Assembly (NCBI GenBank): GCA_038110465.1 | Contig: JAYNJU010000001.1 | Coordinates: forward strand, 248,001 to 312,000 | DNA from: Marisimplicoccus sp038110465 | GTDB lineage: Bacteria; Bacteroidota; Bacteroidia; Flavobacteriales; Flavobacteriaceae | Direction of reading: 5' to 3' | DNA length: 64,000 bases | Part shown: in pieces, positions 18,357 to 28,059 of the stretch | How positions within the stretch are numbered: position 1 is the first letter of the stretch | Layout of the letters: each line of letters starts with the position of its first letter | The notes under the pieces: model-generated | What the model saw: the letters and a program-made list of their open reading frames with translations, nothing else | Database searches by the model: none | Told to the model about the DNA's origin: nothing | Made by a program: the position numbers and the translations under genes

Positions 18357-19010
18357 TTGAACAACACTATTATTGCTATAGATGGAGAAGCTTCAACTGG
18401 TAAAAGTACTCAGGCAAAAAAGATTGCTAAATATTTAGGATTCATTTATAAAGATTCTGGGGCTTACTATAGAGCAATTACTTATTATTTATTAAAAAAT
18501 AAAGTGAATCCTGATTTTTTGTTAAATAAAGAGATGTTTGATAAAATTAAAATTGAACAAAATTTTGAAAATAATATAAATAAGATTTTTCTAAATGGTG
18601 AAAATATTACTGATAAAATTCGAGGCTATAAAGTATCAGTAAATGTAAGTAATTATGCAAAAAAACCTGAAATAAGAGATTTTGTTTATAAACAGCTCAG
18701 ACAAATAGGTGAAAAAGAATCTATAGTAATTGATGGAAGGGATATTGGAACTGTTGTTTTTCCTGATGCAAAATATAAATTTTTTTTAAAGGCAAATTCT
18801 TCAATACGCGCTGAAAGAAGATTAAAAGAAATCAATGATGTTTCTGTTGAGCTTGAATCAATAAAAGAAGAAATAATTAAAAGAGATAATATTGACTCAA
18901 CTAGAAAAATCGCACCATTAATAAAAGCAGATGATGCTGTTGAAATTGATGTTAGTTACTTAACTATTGAAGAAGTTTTCAACAAGTTAATAGAAATTAT
19001 TAAAAATTAG
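18357..19010 (+). CDS. cmk: Cytidylate kinase (TTG start)
   Basis: Cmk phosphorylates CMP and dCMP to the diphosphates. The 217-residue protein has the P-loop IAIDGEASTGKST right at its N-terminus, DSGAYYRAITY, the IDGRDIGTVVFPDA motif and the lid RRLKEI with RD of KRDNIDS. No ATG, GTG or other TTG precedes the P-loop in frame, so translation must begin at the TTG at 18357, one base after the lon stop. Next to rpsA, the cmk-rpsA order is widespread in bacteria. Confidence 0.94.
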   Translation: MNNTIIAIDGEASTGKSTQAKKIAKYLGFIYKDSGAYYRAITYYLLKNKVNPDFLLNKEMFDKIKIEQNFENNINKIFLNGENITDKIRGYKVSVNVSNYAKKPEIRDFVYKQLRQIGEKESIVIDGRDIGTVVFPDAKYKFFLKANSSIRAERRLKEINDVSVELESIKEEIIKRDNIDSTRKIAPLIKADDAVEIDVSYLTIEEVFNKLIEIIKN

Positions 19011-19034
19011 CCTAGTAAAAATTTTGAGTAATTT

Positions 19035-19064
19035 TTGTCAATAAATTAATTAATTATATTTTTG
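19035..19064 (+). promoter_or_regulatory. Full Bacteroidota promoter for rpsA
   Basis: A TTTTTG run ending at 19037 (-33 region TTG at 19035-19037) lies 19 bases upstream of TATTTTTG at 19057-19064, a full match to TTG-N19-21-TAnnTTTG. Transcription would begin about 6 bases later, at or beside the A of the rpsA ATG at 19071, giving a leaderless or nearly leaderless mRNA. It is the best sigma promoter on the plus strand of the window. Confidence 0.75.
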
Positions 19065-19070
19065 CGCACT

Positions 19071-20843
19071 ATGAGTGAAGAAAATACTGAAAAAACTAAT
19101 CTAGAGGAAGTTACAAAGACTAAATCTGTAAAAAAAGTAACCAAGAAAAAGGCTGATCCTCAGAGTGAATTTTTAACTAATTTTAATTGGCATCAATATC
19201 AGGAGGGTATTGATGAGTTAGATGAAAAACAAATTAAAGATTTTGAAAAACTTGTTGAAAAAAATTTCGTCGATACATCTGATGATAATATAATACAAGG
19301 AGAAGTTATTCATCTTACTGAAAAAGATGTAATAATTGATATTAATGCTAAATCAGAAGGTGTTATATCAAAAAATGAATTCAGATATAATCCAGATTTA
19401 AAAATAGGAGATAAAGTTGAGGTAATTGTTGATACTAGGGAAGATAAGTCAGGTCAACTTGTTTTATCGCACAGAAAAGCTAGGGTTATCAAAGCATGGG
19501 ATAAAGTAAATTCTGCTCACGATTCAGGTGAAGTTGTTCAAGGTTTTGTAAAATGTAGAACAAAAGGTGGAATGATTGTTGACGTATTTGGAATTGAAGC
19601 TTTTCTTCCAGGTTCTCAAATAGATGTAAAACCTATTAGAGATTATGATCAATACACTAACAAGAATATGGACTTCAAAGTTGTTAAAATTAATCATGAA
19701 TTCAAAAATGTTGTTGTATCTCATAAAGCTTTAATCGAAGCTGATATTGAGGAACAGAAAAAAGATATTATTGGTCAACTTGAAAAAGGACAAGTGCTTG
19801 AAGGAATAGTTAAAAACATGACTTCTTATGGAGTATTTATTGATTTAGGTGGAGTAGATGGACTTATTCATATAACTGACCTTTCTTGGAGTAGAATTAA
19901 TCATCCAAGTGAAATTCTTGAGTTAGATCAAACAATTAAAGTTGTTATTCTTGATTTTGATGATGATAAATCAAAGATTCAGTTAGGTATTAAGCAACTA
20001 AGCGATCACCCATGGGACAAGTTAGGCGAAGATGTTAAAGAAGGTTCTAAAGTTAAAGGTAAAGTTGTTGTAATTGCAGATTATGGAGCATTTATTGAAA
20101 TTGATGAAGGTATTGAAGGTCTTGTCCATGTTTCTGAAATGTCATGGTCTACTCATCTAAGAAGTGCCCAAGATTTTGTTAATGTTGGTGATGAAATTGA
20201 AGCAATAGTTCTAAGTTTAGATAAAGAATCAAGAAAGATGTCTCTTGGAATTAAACAACTTACTCAAGATCCATGGACAGATATAACCAAAAAATTTCCT
20301 ATTGGCTCAAAACATAAAGGGTCAGTTAGGAACTTTACTAATTTTGGTGTATTTATAGAACTTGAGGAAGGTATTGATGGTTTAATCTATATATCTGATT
20401 TATCTTGGACTAAAAAAATAAAACATCCATCTGAATTTTTATCACTTGAAGATAAAATTGAGGTAGTTATTTTAGACCTTGATGTTGATGGAAGAAAGTT
20501 AAGCCTAGGACATAAACAAACAAAGCCTAATCCTTGGGATTTATATGAAAAAGATTTTGCTCTAGATACTATTCATGAATCAGAAGTTTCTGAAATTGTA
20601 GAAAAAGGAGCTGTAGTTAATTTTAACGATGATATCTCTGCATTTTGTCCAACAAGGCATTTAGAGAAAGAAGATGGGTCTAAATTAGATAAATCTGAAA
20701 AAGCTAAATTTAAAGTGATTGAATTTAGTAAAGAGTTTAAAAGAGTTGTTGTTTCTCATTTATTAACCCATAAAGATTCAGCAACGAATGATAATACTAA
20801 AAAAAAGCCTAAAGACGACCCTAATGAAGATCAAAATGATTAA
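19071..20843 (+). CDS. rpsA: 30S ribosomal protein S1
   Basis: S1 is the large RNA-binding protein of the small ribosomal subunit that helps load mRNA. The 590 residues contain six S1 (OB-fold) repeats, the third to sixth very clear with GVFIDLGGVDGLIHITDLSW, GAFIEIDEGIEGLVHVSEMSW and GVFIELEEGIDGLIYISDLSW type cores. The N-terminus is a lysine-rich extension and the C-terminus an acidic, lysine-mixed tail. I use the ATG at 19071: an in-frame TTG at 19062 would lie inside the -7 promoter element. A strong promoter precedes it and a hairpin terminator follows. Confidence 0.95.
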   Translation: MSEENTEKTNLEEVTKTKSVKKVTKKKADPQSEFLTNFNWHQYQEGIDELDEKQIKDFEKLVEKNFVDTSDDNIIQGEVIHLTEKDVIIDINAKSEGVISKNEFRYNPDLKIGDKVEVIVDTREDKSGQLVLSHRKARVIKAWDKVNSAHDSGEVVQGFVKCRTKGGMIVDVFGIEAFLPGSQIDVKPIRDYDQYTNKNMDFKVVKINHEFKNVVVSHKALIEADIEEQKKDIIGQLEKGQVLEGIVKNMTSYGVFIDLGGVDGLIHITDLSWSRINHPSEILELDQTIKVVILDFDDDKSKIQLGIKQLSDHPWDKLGEDVKEGSKVKGKVVVIADYGAFIEIDEGIEGLVHVSEMSWSTHLRSAQDFVNVGDEIEAIVLSLDKESRKMSLGIKQLTQDPWTDITKKFPIGSKHKGSVRNFTNFGVFIELEEGIDGLIYISDLSWTKKIKHPSEFLSLEDKIEVVILDLDVDGRKLSLGHKQTKPNPWDLYEKDFALDTIHESEVSEIVEKGAVVNFNDDISAFCPTRHLEKEDGSKLDKSEKAKFKVIEFSKEFKRVVVSHLLTHKDSATNDNTKKKPKDDPNEDQND

Positions 20844-20850
20844 AAAAATT

Positions 20851-20878
20851 AAATCCTCATTTTTGAGGATTTTTTTTT
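20851..20878 (+). terminator. Rho-independent terminator after rpsA
   Basis: A 9-bp stem (AAATCCTCA with TGAGGATTT, 20851-20859 and 20864-20872) closes a short T loop and is followed by an unbroken T run to 20878. It lies 8 bases after the rpsA stop and ends the lon-cmk-rpsA unit. Confidence 0.9.
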
Positions 20879-20925
20879 ATAACAATTTAAATGTAGAATT
20901 TTTATTTTTATATAAATAGTTTGAA

Positions 20926-21459
20926 ATGCCTAAAGAAATACTTCTAGATTCAAATAAAATTCAAATAATATTATCTAGGTTGGTTTGTCAACTAATTGAG
21001 AATCATAAGGACTTTAAAAATACTGTATTAATTGGACTTCAGCCTAGGGGAGTTTTTTTATTTGATGAAATAATTAAAATTTTCAAAGATAAATATTCAA
21101 ATCTAGAATTTGAAAGTGGAAAATTAGATATAACATTCTTTAGAGATGATTTTAGAAGATCTGAGAAAACTTTATCCGCTAATACAACCGATATTAATTT
21201 CTCAATTGAAAATAAAAATGTTGTTTTAATAGATGATGTACTCTTTACTGGAAGGAGTATTAAAGCTGCAATGACTTCAATAGATACCTATGGAAGACCA
21301 AATTCTATTGAACTATTGGTTTTAGTTGATCGGAGATTCAAAAGGGAAATGCCTATTGAACCAAATTATTATGGAGTAAAAATTGATACTTTAATGGGAG
21401 ATAAAGTTAAAGTAGAGTGGAATAAAGTTGGAAAAAATACTGTATTTATAGAGAATTAA
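20926..21459 (+). CDS. pyrR: PyrR-type uracil phosphoribosyltransferase/regulator
   Basis: This 177-residue protein is a type I phosphoribosyltransferase of the PyrR family, with LIGLQPRGVFLFDEI, the two-basic-residue RDDFRR region and the PRPP-binding VVLIDDVLFTGRSIKAAM. In Bacillus PyrR binds pyr mRNA to cause attenuation and also makes UMP from uracil. The 47-base leader here after the rpsA terminator is too short for an antiterminator/terminator switch, so enzyme activity or another mode of control is more likely. Its stop is directly followed by the pyrB ATG. Confidence 0.92.
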   Translation: MPKEILLDSNKIQIILSRLVCQLIENHKDFKNTVLIGLQPRGVFLFDEIIKIFKDKYSNLEFESGKLDITFFRDDFRRSEKTLSANTTDINFSIENKNVVLIDDVLFTGRSIKAAMTSIDTYGRPNSIELLVLVDRRFKREMPIEPNYYGVKIDTLMGDKVKVEWNKVGKNTVFIEN

Positions 21460-22398
21460 ATGAATAAATTAAGTGTTGACCATTTACTGGGAATTAAGTC
21501 ATTATCTAAGAATGATATTGAATTTATATTTAAAACTGCAAATCATTTTAAAGAAGTAATTAATAGGCCTATCAAAAAAGTTCCTACCTTAAGAGATATT
21601 ACAATAGCAAATCTTTTCTTTGAAAATAGTACTAGAACTAAAGTATCTTTTGAATTAGCTCAAAAAAGACTAGGCGCAGATGTAATTAATTTTTCTAGTT
21701 CTTCTTCTTCTGTAAAAAAAGGTGAATCATTAATAGACACAGTTAATAATATTCTTGCCATGAAAGTAGATATGATAGTAATTAGACATCCTAATCCAGG
21801 CTCAGCAATACTTTTATCTAAGAATACAGACTCATGTATAATTAATGCAGGTGATGGTGCTCATGAGCACCCAACTCAGGCTTTATTAGATTCCTTTTCT
21901 CTTTATGAAAAATTTGGAGATTTAAAAGGAAAAAACATACTTATCATTGGCGATATTCTTCATTCAAGAGTAGCTCTTTCTAATATTTATATTCTAAATA
22001 TTCTAGGAGCAAATATTAAAATTTCTTGTCCTCTAAGTTTAGTTCCTAAAGAAATAGAAAGTTTAAATGTTACAATTGAAACTGATATAGATAAAGCCTT
22101 GAAATGGAGTGATGCAGTAAATGTATTAAGAGTTCAGAAAGAAAGAATGATAAAAACTTATTTTCCTAATGATAGAGAATATTCTATGCTTTTTGGCTTG
22201 GATTTAAATAGAATAAATAAATTAAAAAAAGATATAGTGATCATGCATCCAGGTCCAATAAATAGAGGTGTAGAAATTACCTCTAACATTGTAGATTCTA
22301 ATAATTCAATAATTTTGGATCAAGTTGAAAATGGAGTAGCTATTAGAATGGCAGTGATATACCTACTTGCGTCTAAACTTAATATTTCAATTAAATAA
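21460..22398 (+). CDS. pyrB: Aspartate carbamoyltransferase catalytic subunit
   Basis: PyrB joins carbamoyl phosphate and aspartate in the first committed step of pyrimidine synthesis. The 312-residue protein has the carbamoyl-phosphate site FENSTRTKVSFELA, DGAHEHPTQALLDSF and the aspartate-site loop (RVQKERM), plus HPGPINRGVEI near the C-terminus. No regulatory subunit pyrI is present, which fits the pyrR-pyrB arrangement. It abuts pyrR with no gap and is followed by pdxH two bases later. Confidence 0.96.
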   Translation: MNKLSVDHLLGIKSLSKNDIEFIFKTANHFKEVINRPIKKVPTLRDITIANLFFENSTRTKVSFELAQKRLGADVINFSSSSSSVKKGESLIDTVNNILAMKVDMIVIRHPNPGSAILLSKNTDSCIINAGDGAHEHPTQALLDSFSLYEKFGDLKGKNILIIGDILHSRVALSNIYILNILGANIKISCPLSLVPKEIESLNVTIETDIDKALKWSDAVNVLRVQKERMIKTYFPNDREYSMLFGLDLNRINKLKKDIVIMHPGPINRGVEITSNIVDSNNSIILDQVENGVAIRMAVIYLLASKLNISIK

Positions 22399-22400
22399 AA

Positions 22401-23039
22401 ATGAAACTATTCAATTACAGAAAATCTTATGAAAAAGGATCTCTAAAAGTTGAAGATATTGGAAAAAATCCAATGGATTTCTTTGTTAAGTGGTTCAATC
22501 AGGCTGATGAATATAAAGATGTAATTGAACCAAATGCTATGACTTTATCTACTATTGGGGATTTAGATTACCCTGAATCAAGAATTGTTCTACTTAAAGA
22601 AATAAAAAAAAGAAGTTTAGTATTCTATACTAACTATAATAGTAATAAAGCTAAATCTATTAAAAAAAATAATAAAGTATGTGCATCATTTTATTGGCCA
22701 CCACTTGAAAGACAGGTTATTTTTAGAGGAGAAGCACATAAAATTGCAGAAAAGGAATCTGATGACTATTTTCAATCAAGGCCATTTGAAAGTCAAGCTA
22801 GTGCAATTGTTTCAAATCAAAGTCAAGAAATTTTAAATTACGATCAATTACTTGATACACTTGAAAAATTTATTGAATTAAATAAAAATAAAATATTAAA
22901 GAGACCAAATAACTGGGGAGGTATAGAAATTTCTATTGATGAAATCGAATTTTGGCAAGGGAGAAAGAACAGATTGCATAATAGAATTTTATGTTCATTT
23001 TTAAACAATTCCTGGAATTATAAAATCCTGTCCCCTTAA
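22401..23039 (+). CDS. pdxH: Pyridoxamine 5'-phosphate oxidase
   Basis: PdxH oxidises pyridoxine and pyridoxamine phosphates to pyridoxal phosphate using FMN. The 212 residues match the family: MTLSTIGDLDYPESRIVLLK, FYTNYNSNKAKSI (FMN-phosphate contacts), FYWPPLERQVIFRGEA, QSRPFESQASAIVSNQS and the C-terminal FWQGRKNRLHNRI. Its stop shares one base with the ATG of the next gene, so it forms part of the pyrR to ppx run. Confidence 0.95.
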   Translation: MKLFNYRKSYEKGSLKVEDIGKNPMDFFVKWFNQADEYKDVIEPNAMTLSTIGDLDYPESRIVLLKEIKKRSLVFYTNYNSNKAKSIKKNNKVCASFYWPPLERQVIFRGEAHKIAEKESDDYFQSRPFESQASAIVSNQSQEILNYDQLLDTLEKFIELNKNKILKRPNNWGGIEISIDEIEFWQGRKNRLHNRILCSFLNNSWNYKILSP

Positions 23040-23527
23040 TGAAGAATATAATCTTTCTTAGACATTCAAAATCATCTTGGGACTATAATGTTTCTGATAT
23101 AAATAGACCTTTAAATGAAAGGGGTATTTCAAAGATTAAGAAAATATCCTCATCTTCAAAAAAAGAATTTTCTTCTATAGAAATTTTCTACTCTAGTCCA
23201 GCAAATAGAGCAATTCACACAGCTATAATTCTTGCAAGAGAACTATCTCAAGATTTAAGTAAAATTAAGATTGTAGAAAAACTTTATACTTTTAGTTCAA
23301 ACGAAGTTTTTGATTTTATTAAAAATATAGATGAAAAATATTCAAATGTAGCTCTTATCGGTCATAACCCTGCATATACTGAAATTGCAAACCATTTTAA
23401 TGATAAAAGGATTGATAATTTACCTACCTCAAGATGGTTTTCTGTAAAATTTGATACGGATTATTGGGCTGATATAATAAATTTAAAACCATTAATCTAC
23501 ATAGATAATATTAATATTGAATACTAA
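23039..23527 (+). CDS. sixA: SixA-type histidine phosphatase
   Basis: Small (162 residues) member of the histidine phosphatase superfamily. The catalytic RH motif is seen as FLRHSKSSWD at the start, with the second histidine in LIGHNPAYTEIANHF. SixA removes phosphate from phosphohistidine in E. coli; the bacteroidotal form is found near polyphosphate genes, as here. Substrate is not determined. Overlaps the TTG start of ppk by 11 bases. Confidence 0.85.
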   Translation: MKNIIFLRHSKSSWDYNVSDINRPLNERGISKIKKISSSSKKEFSSIEIFYSSPANRAIHTAIILARELSQDLSKIKIVEKLYTFSSNEVFDFIKNIDEKYSNVALIGHNPAYTEIANHFNDKRIDNLPTSRWFSVKFDTDYWADIINLKPLIYIDNINIEY

Positions 23528-25562
23528 ATATATAAATAGAGAATTAAGCTGGCTGGACTTCAATGCTAGAGTTTTACAAGAAGCCTCTAATACTGATGTT
23601 CCAATCCTTGAAAGACTTAGATTTATTGGAATTTTTTCAAACAATTTAGATGAATTTTTTCAAGTTAGATATGCAACTGTTAAAAGAATAGCTGATGAAA
23701 ATGCTTCTAACAAAAAGAATAAAGAAAATATTTTAGCAAAAAAGCTTTTGCTTAATATTACTAAAAAAGTAATAAGGCTTCAAAATAAAAGCACATTAAT
23801 ATTAAATTCAATTGAAAAATCACTTCAAAAGGAGAATATTTTTTTTATTGATGAAAATCAAATTCCATCAAATCAAAAAGAATTTTTGAAAGAATATTTT
23901 CTTCAAAAGATAAGCCCTTCATTAGTAACCATAATTCTCTCTAATAACAAAATTCATGACTTTAAAGATAACAAGGCGTTTCTAATTGTAAACCTAAAGC
24001 TTACAGATTTAGATAATCTATATGCATTGGTTGAATTACCAAAAAATATAAGCAGATTTGTAGTCCTACCTAAAACTGGAAAAAAACAATATATAATGTT
24101 TATTGATGATATTATAAGATATCATCTTAATATAATATTTAGTCTATTTGATTATCTCTCAATTGAGGCTCATATGCTTAAAATTACTAGAGATGCTGAG
24201 CTAGATATTGATGATATTGACCTTTCTAAAAGTTATATTAAAAAAATTCAAGAAAATGTCAATAAGAGAAAAAATAGTAACCCAGTTAGACTTGTTTATG
24301 ATAAAAAGATTCCAAAAAGGACTCTTGATTATCTTTTAGAAAAACTTAATATTTCTTCTTATGATAGTTTAATTCCAGGAGGAAAATATCACCATAGAAG
24401 TGATTATATGAATTTTCCTGATCTAAAAAGAGAATTGCTTTTATATAAAAAGAAAAAACCTCTAGATATCAAGAATTTTAATATTGAATCTAATCTACTT
24501 GATCAAATTTCGTCTAGAGATTTTTTAATGTATACTCCTTACCATTCTTTTTCTTATTTAATATCTCTCCTAAGGCAATCAGCTATTGATCCAAGTGTAA
24601 CTTCTATAAAAATCACTTTATATAGATTATCTAGCAATTCAAATGTAATTAGCTCCCTTATAAATGCTGCAAAAAATGGTAAAAAGGTTTTGGTTCAAAT
24701 TGAACTTCAAGCAAGATTTGATGAAGAAAATAATATAAAAGTTTCACAACAACTTAAATCTGCAGGAGTTGAATTAATATTTGGAGTAAAAGGTCTAAAG
24801 GTTCACTCTAAAATTTGCTTAATTGAAAGGATTGAAGAGAAAAAGAAAAAACTATATGGATTTATAAGTACTGGTAATTTTAATGAGACAACTGCTACAA
24901 TTTATTCTGATTTTACAATTTTTACTTCAAATAATAAGATTTTAAAAGAAGTAAGAAAAATATTTGAATTTTTACAATCTAATTATAAAATTTTTGAATA
25001 CCAGCATTTAATAGTTTCTCCCCATCAAACTAAAAATAAATTATTTGAATTAATTGATAATGAGATAATTAATGCAAAAAAAGGCATAAAAAGTGAAATA
25101 ATTCTTAAGCTAAATAGTTTCACTAGTTATAAATTCGTAGATAAACTTTATGAAGCCAGTAAAAGTGGAGTAAAAGTCAAGTTATTAGTTAGAGGTATTT
25201 GTTGTTTAATACCTCAAAAATTAAATCTTAGTGAGAATATTGAAGTAAAGAGTATAGTTGATAGATACTTAGAGCATTCTAGAGTCTATGTTTTTGAAAA
25301 TTCAGGAGATAAAAAAGTCTATATTTCTTCTGCAGATTTAATGACGAGAAATATTGAAAAAAGAGTTGAAATTGCTTGCCCAATATATCAAATGGATCTA
25401 AAAAAGCAAATTTTAGACACACTAGATATTTCCTTAAGTGATAATATAAAGACAAGATTGATAAATCATAAGGTTCAAAACATTATGTATAAAGACTCAA
25501 AGAAAAAAGTTAGATCTCAGTGGAAAACTTATGATTATTTTAAAAATATTTTAGATAATTGA
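23517..25562 (+). CDS. ppk: Polyphosphate kinase 1 (TTG start)
   Basis: PPK1 makes inorganic polyphosphate from ATP and is membrane-associated. The 681-residue protein has the N-terminal helical domain starting KYINRELSWLDFNARVLQEA, the head domain, and two phospholipase-D-like catalytic domains with the autophosphorylated histidine in LKVHSKICLI and the second histidine in LEHSRVYVF. ADLMTRNIEKRVE is conserved near the end. No ATG precedes the conserved N-terminus, so the TTG at 23517, inside the sixA tail, is the start. The stop overlaps the ppx start as TTGA. Confidence 0.94.
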   Translation: MNTKYINRELSWLDFNARVLQEASNTDVPILERLRFIGIFSNNLDEFFQVRYATVKRIADENASNKKNKENILAKKLLLNITKKVIRLQNKSTLILNSIEKSLQKENIFFIDENQIPSNQKEFLKEYFLQKISPSLVTIILSNNKIHDFKDNKAFLIVNLKLTDLDNLYALVELPKNISRFVVLPKTGKKQYIMFIDDIIRYHLNIIFSLFDYLSIEAHMLKITRDAELDIDDIDLSKSYIKKIQENVNKRKNSNPVRLVYDKKIPKRTLDYLLEKLNISSYDSLIPGGKYHHRSDYMNFPDLKRELLLYKKKKPLDIKNFNIESNLLDQISSRDFLMYTPYHSFSYLISLLRQSAIDPSVTSIKITLYRLSSNSNVISSLINAAKNGKKVLVQIELQARFDEENNIKVSQQLKSAGVELIFGVKGLKVHSKICLIERIEEKKKKLYGFISTGNFNETTATIYSDFTIFTSNNKILKEVRKIFEFLQSNYKIFEYQHLIVSPHQTKNKLFELIDNEIINAKKGIKSEIILKLNSFTSYKFVDKLYEASKSGVKVKLLVRGICCLIPQKLNLSENIEVKSIVDRYLEHSRVYVFENSGDKKVYISSADLMTRNIEKRVEIACPIYQMDLKKQILDTLDISLSDNIKTRLINHKVQNIMYKDSKKKVRSQWKTYDYFKNILDN

Positions 25563-26455
25563 AAAAAATTGCTGCTATTGATATCGGTTCAAATGCATTA
25601 AGAATGTTAATCTGTTATGTTATTCCAGATAACAACATAAATATTTTTCAAAAAAATCAGTATATAAGGCTTCCTTTAAGATTGGGTGAAGATTCCTTTA
25701 GAGATGGAAAGATCTCAAAAAAGAAAATTGATACACTTTCTAATGCCTTAATTTCTTTTAAATATACTATGAAAGTTCATGACGTAAGTGAATATCAAAT
25801 ATATGCCACATCAGCATTGAGAGATTCCAAAAATTCTAAAGAAGTTATTTCTTTTGTCTATAAATCAACTGGAATGAAAATTAAACTTATTAATGGTGTA
25901 AAAGAAGCAAAAGTTATTTCTATGGGAAATCCCATAGAAAAATTAGATTTTGATAAAACATATATCTATATGGATGTTGGTGGAGGTAGCACTGAATTCT
26001 CAATTGTAGTGAGAGGTGAAAGTAAAAAATCTAAATCATTTGACTTAGGTACAGTTAGATTAATTAATAATCTAGTGGATATAAAAGTTTTTGATGATAT
26101 AAAAAAATGGATTAATTCTAATATAGATGATGATCTAAAAATTAGGATTCTAGCTTCAGGTGGGAATATTAATAAAATTCATGAAATGACAAGAACTAAG
26201 AAAGAAAGTCCTATCTCTTATCTTTCATTAAAAGATCTTTATAATTCTTTAAAAGATTTGGATTTTAAAGACAGAATGATCAAATATGATTTAAATCCTG
26301 ATAGAGCAGATGTAATTTTACCAGCATTAAGGATATTTATTTCAACTATGGAGTGCACTAAATCAAATAAGTTGTTTGTTCCCCAGGTCGATTTAGTAGA
26401 TGGAATGATTAATGAGATCTTCCATCTAAAGAATGGTGAAAAATTAGATTCTTAA
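25559..26455 (+). CDS. ppx: Exopolyphosphatase/GppA-family phosphatase (TTG start)
   Basis: Member of the Ppx/GppA family of the actin-like ATPase fold, which removes terminal phosphates from polyphosphate or hydrolyses pppGpp. The 298 residues carry IAAIDIGSNALRML (phosphate 1 motif), YATSALRDSKNS and YMDVGGGSTEFSIV. It lacks the extra C-terminal domains of long E. coli Ppx. Being translationally coupled to ppk through a TTGA overlap, a polyphosphate role is the better guess. The last 12 bases are antisense to the end of dnaX. Confidence 0.88.
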   Translation: MKKIAAIDIGSNALRMLICYVIPDNNINIFQKNQYIRLPLRLGEDSFRDGKISKKKIDTLSNALISFKYTMKVHDVSEYQIYATSALRDSKNSKEVISFVYKSTGMKIKLINGVKEAKVISMGNPIEKLDFDKTYIYMDVGGGSTEFSIVVRGESKKSKSFDLGTVRLINNLVDIKVFDDIKKWINSNIDDDLKIRILASGGNINKIHEMTRTKKESPISYLSLKDLYNSLKDLDFKDRMIKYDLNPDRADVILPALRIFISTMECTKSNKLFVPQVDLVDGMINEIFHLKNGEKLDS

Positions 26456-28054
26456 TTTAAATTCTTCAATTAATTTTGAAATATTCTTGTTACTTTTTTT
26501 CATAAATTCAAGTTTTTCATGACTATCAAAATAAGTTTTTTTCGATTGAGATTTACTTAAGAAAACTTCAACATTAATACTAAAATTGTTTAACTCTTTA
26601 GATATAAAAGTCTCAATATTACTTTTATATGATTTTAGTTCTTTTAAATTCATTTCATTTACAGTAGATATTTTAATAGTATTATTGTCAATGATTGGAT
26701 TTCCCATATTTAAAAGAGATAACATATTATTGTTACCATTATCTTTTTCAATATCACAGAATTTATTCCAAGCATTTAATAAATCATTTTCAGTATAATT
26801 CTCATTAGGTAATTCTTTATTCTCTATGTAATTTTCAAAAGCTGTTTTTTTCTTAAAGTCTATACTAGCTAATGATAATAAAGAAACCTCTTTTATAGGT
26901 TTAACTTCAAACAACTTATCATCTTTGACCTCTATAAGTTCATCTAAAGATTGATCATCTTTTTTTGATTGAGATTTACTGTAAGATGTACTAATTAGTG
27001 AGTTTTTTTTTTTAAGGCTTTCTATAGAAGCTAATTTAATTAAGCATACTTCTGTGTGGATTCTTTTATCATTTACTTTTTGGTAGTTAATTACTGAATC
27101 ATTAATAATATCAATCATATAAATTAAATCTTCATCAGAAAAAATACTTGATAACTCACTATATCTTTTTGAAAGATCTCCTTTTACATTTGAAATTTGA
27201 TTATTATCAAATTTATTTAATAACAATTCTCTTAGATGTCTTGATAAACCATTCAAGAAATTTAGGTCATCAAAACCTTTTGAATATATATCGTTATATA
27301 AGTAAAGAATTTCAGGAATATTTTTTTTGTTGATTAGTTCAGTTAATTCAAAATATATATCAAAGTCAATAATATTAAGGTTCGATGTTACTTCTTCAAT
27401 ATTAAGATTTGAGTTAGTAAAGCTTACAAGTCTATCAAAAATTGATAATGAATCTCTTATTGAACCATCTGATTTTTCAGCGATAAGCATCAATGAGTTC
27501 TGATCATATTTTACATCTTTTTCAGAACATATTTTAGATAACAAGCCAACAATAGAATTATTATCAACTTTTTTAAAATCATAGATTTGACATCTAGATA
27601 ATATTGTTGGAATTATTTTGTTTTTTTCAGTTGTTGCTAAAATAAATACAACATGTTTAGGAGGTTCTTCTAGTGATTTTAGAAAAGCATTAAAGGCTGC
27701 ATTTGACAACATATGAACTTCATCAATTATATATACTTTATATTTTCCAAATTGAGGAGGAATTCTAATTTGATCAGTTATATTCCTAATATCTTCAACA
27801 GAGTTATTAGAAGCAGCATCAAGCTCAAAAATATTATATTCATAATTTTCAGTTAAATTATTTATTTTCTTAGCTAAAATTCTTGCGCAGGAAGTTTTTC
27901 CAACTCCTCTAGGCCCACAGAATAAAAGAGCTTGGGGAATATTCTGATTTTCAATTGCATTTGATAAAGTTTTAACTATAGCATCTTGTCCTATTACATC
28001 TTTGAATTCTTGAGGTCTGTATTCTGATGCTGTTGATAATGATGAATTTTCCAT
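26444..28054 (-). CDS. dnaX: DNA polymerase III subunit gamma/tau
   Basis: DnaX is the clamp-loader ATPase of the replisome. The 536-residue protein has Walker A GPRGVGKT (47-54), Walker B YIIDEVHML, the LEEPP segment and the SRC sensor motif. The four-cysteine zinc module normally between the P-loop helix and the ELDAASNN segment is absent, with a short NNLTENYEYN linker instead; from memory this is usual in Flavobacteriia. A long, low-complexity charged C-terminal part (from about 340) represents the tau region. A near-perfect promoter sits directly in front of the ATG. Confidence 0.94.
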   Translation of the reverse strand: MENSSLSTASEYRPQEFKDVIGQDAIVKTLSNAIENQNIPQALLFCGPRGVGKTSCARILAKKINNLTENYEYNIFELDAASNNSVEDIRNITDQIRIPPQFGKYKVYIIDEVHMLSNAAFNAFLKSLEEPPKHVVFILATTEKNKIIPTILSRCQIYDFKKVDNNSIVGLLSKICSEKDVKYDQNSLMLIAEKSDGSIRDSLSIFDRLVSFTNSNLNIEEVTSNLNIIDFDIYFELTELINKKNIPEILYLYNDIYSKGFDDLNFLNGLSRHLRELLLNKFDNNQISNVKGDLSKRYSELSSIFSDEDLIYMIDIINDSVINYQKVNDKRIHTEVCLIKLASIESLKKKNSLISTSYSKSQSKKDDQSLDELIEVKDDKLFEVKPIKEVSLLSLASIDFKKKTAFENYIENKELPNENYTENDLLNAWNKFCDIEKDNGNNNMLSLLNMGNPIIDNNTIKISTVNEMNLKELKSYKSNIETFISKELNNFSINVEVFLSKSQSKKTYFDSHEKLEFMKKSNKNISKLIEEFKLRI

Positions 28055-28059
28055 TACCT

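Noticed and set aside
19062..19070. Longer S1 starting at TTG 19062
   Set aside because: It is within TATTTTTG, upstream of the predicted transcription start; ATG 19071 fits better.
20879..20925. PyrR-controlled attenuator before pyrR-pyrB
   Set aside because: Only 47 bases separate the rpsA terminator from the ATG, with no pair of competing hairpins.
26444..28054. Loss of the DnaX zinc module as a novel deletion
   Set aside because: As far as I recall, the four-cysteine module is also absent from other flavobacterial DnaX proteins, so it is a lineage trait.
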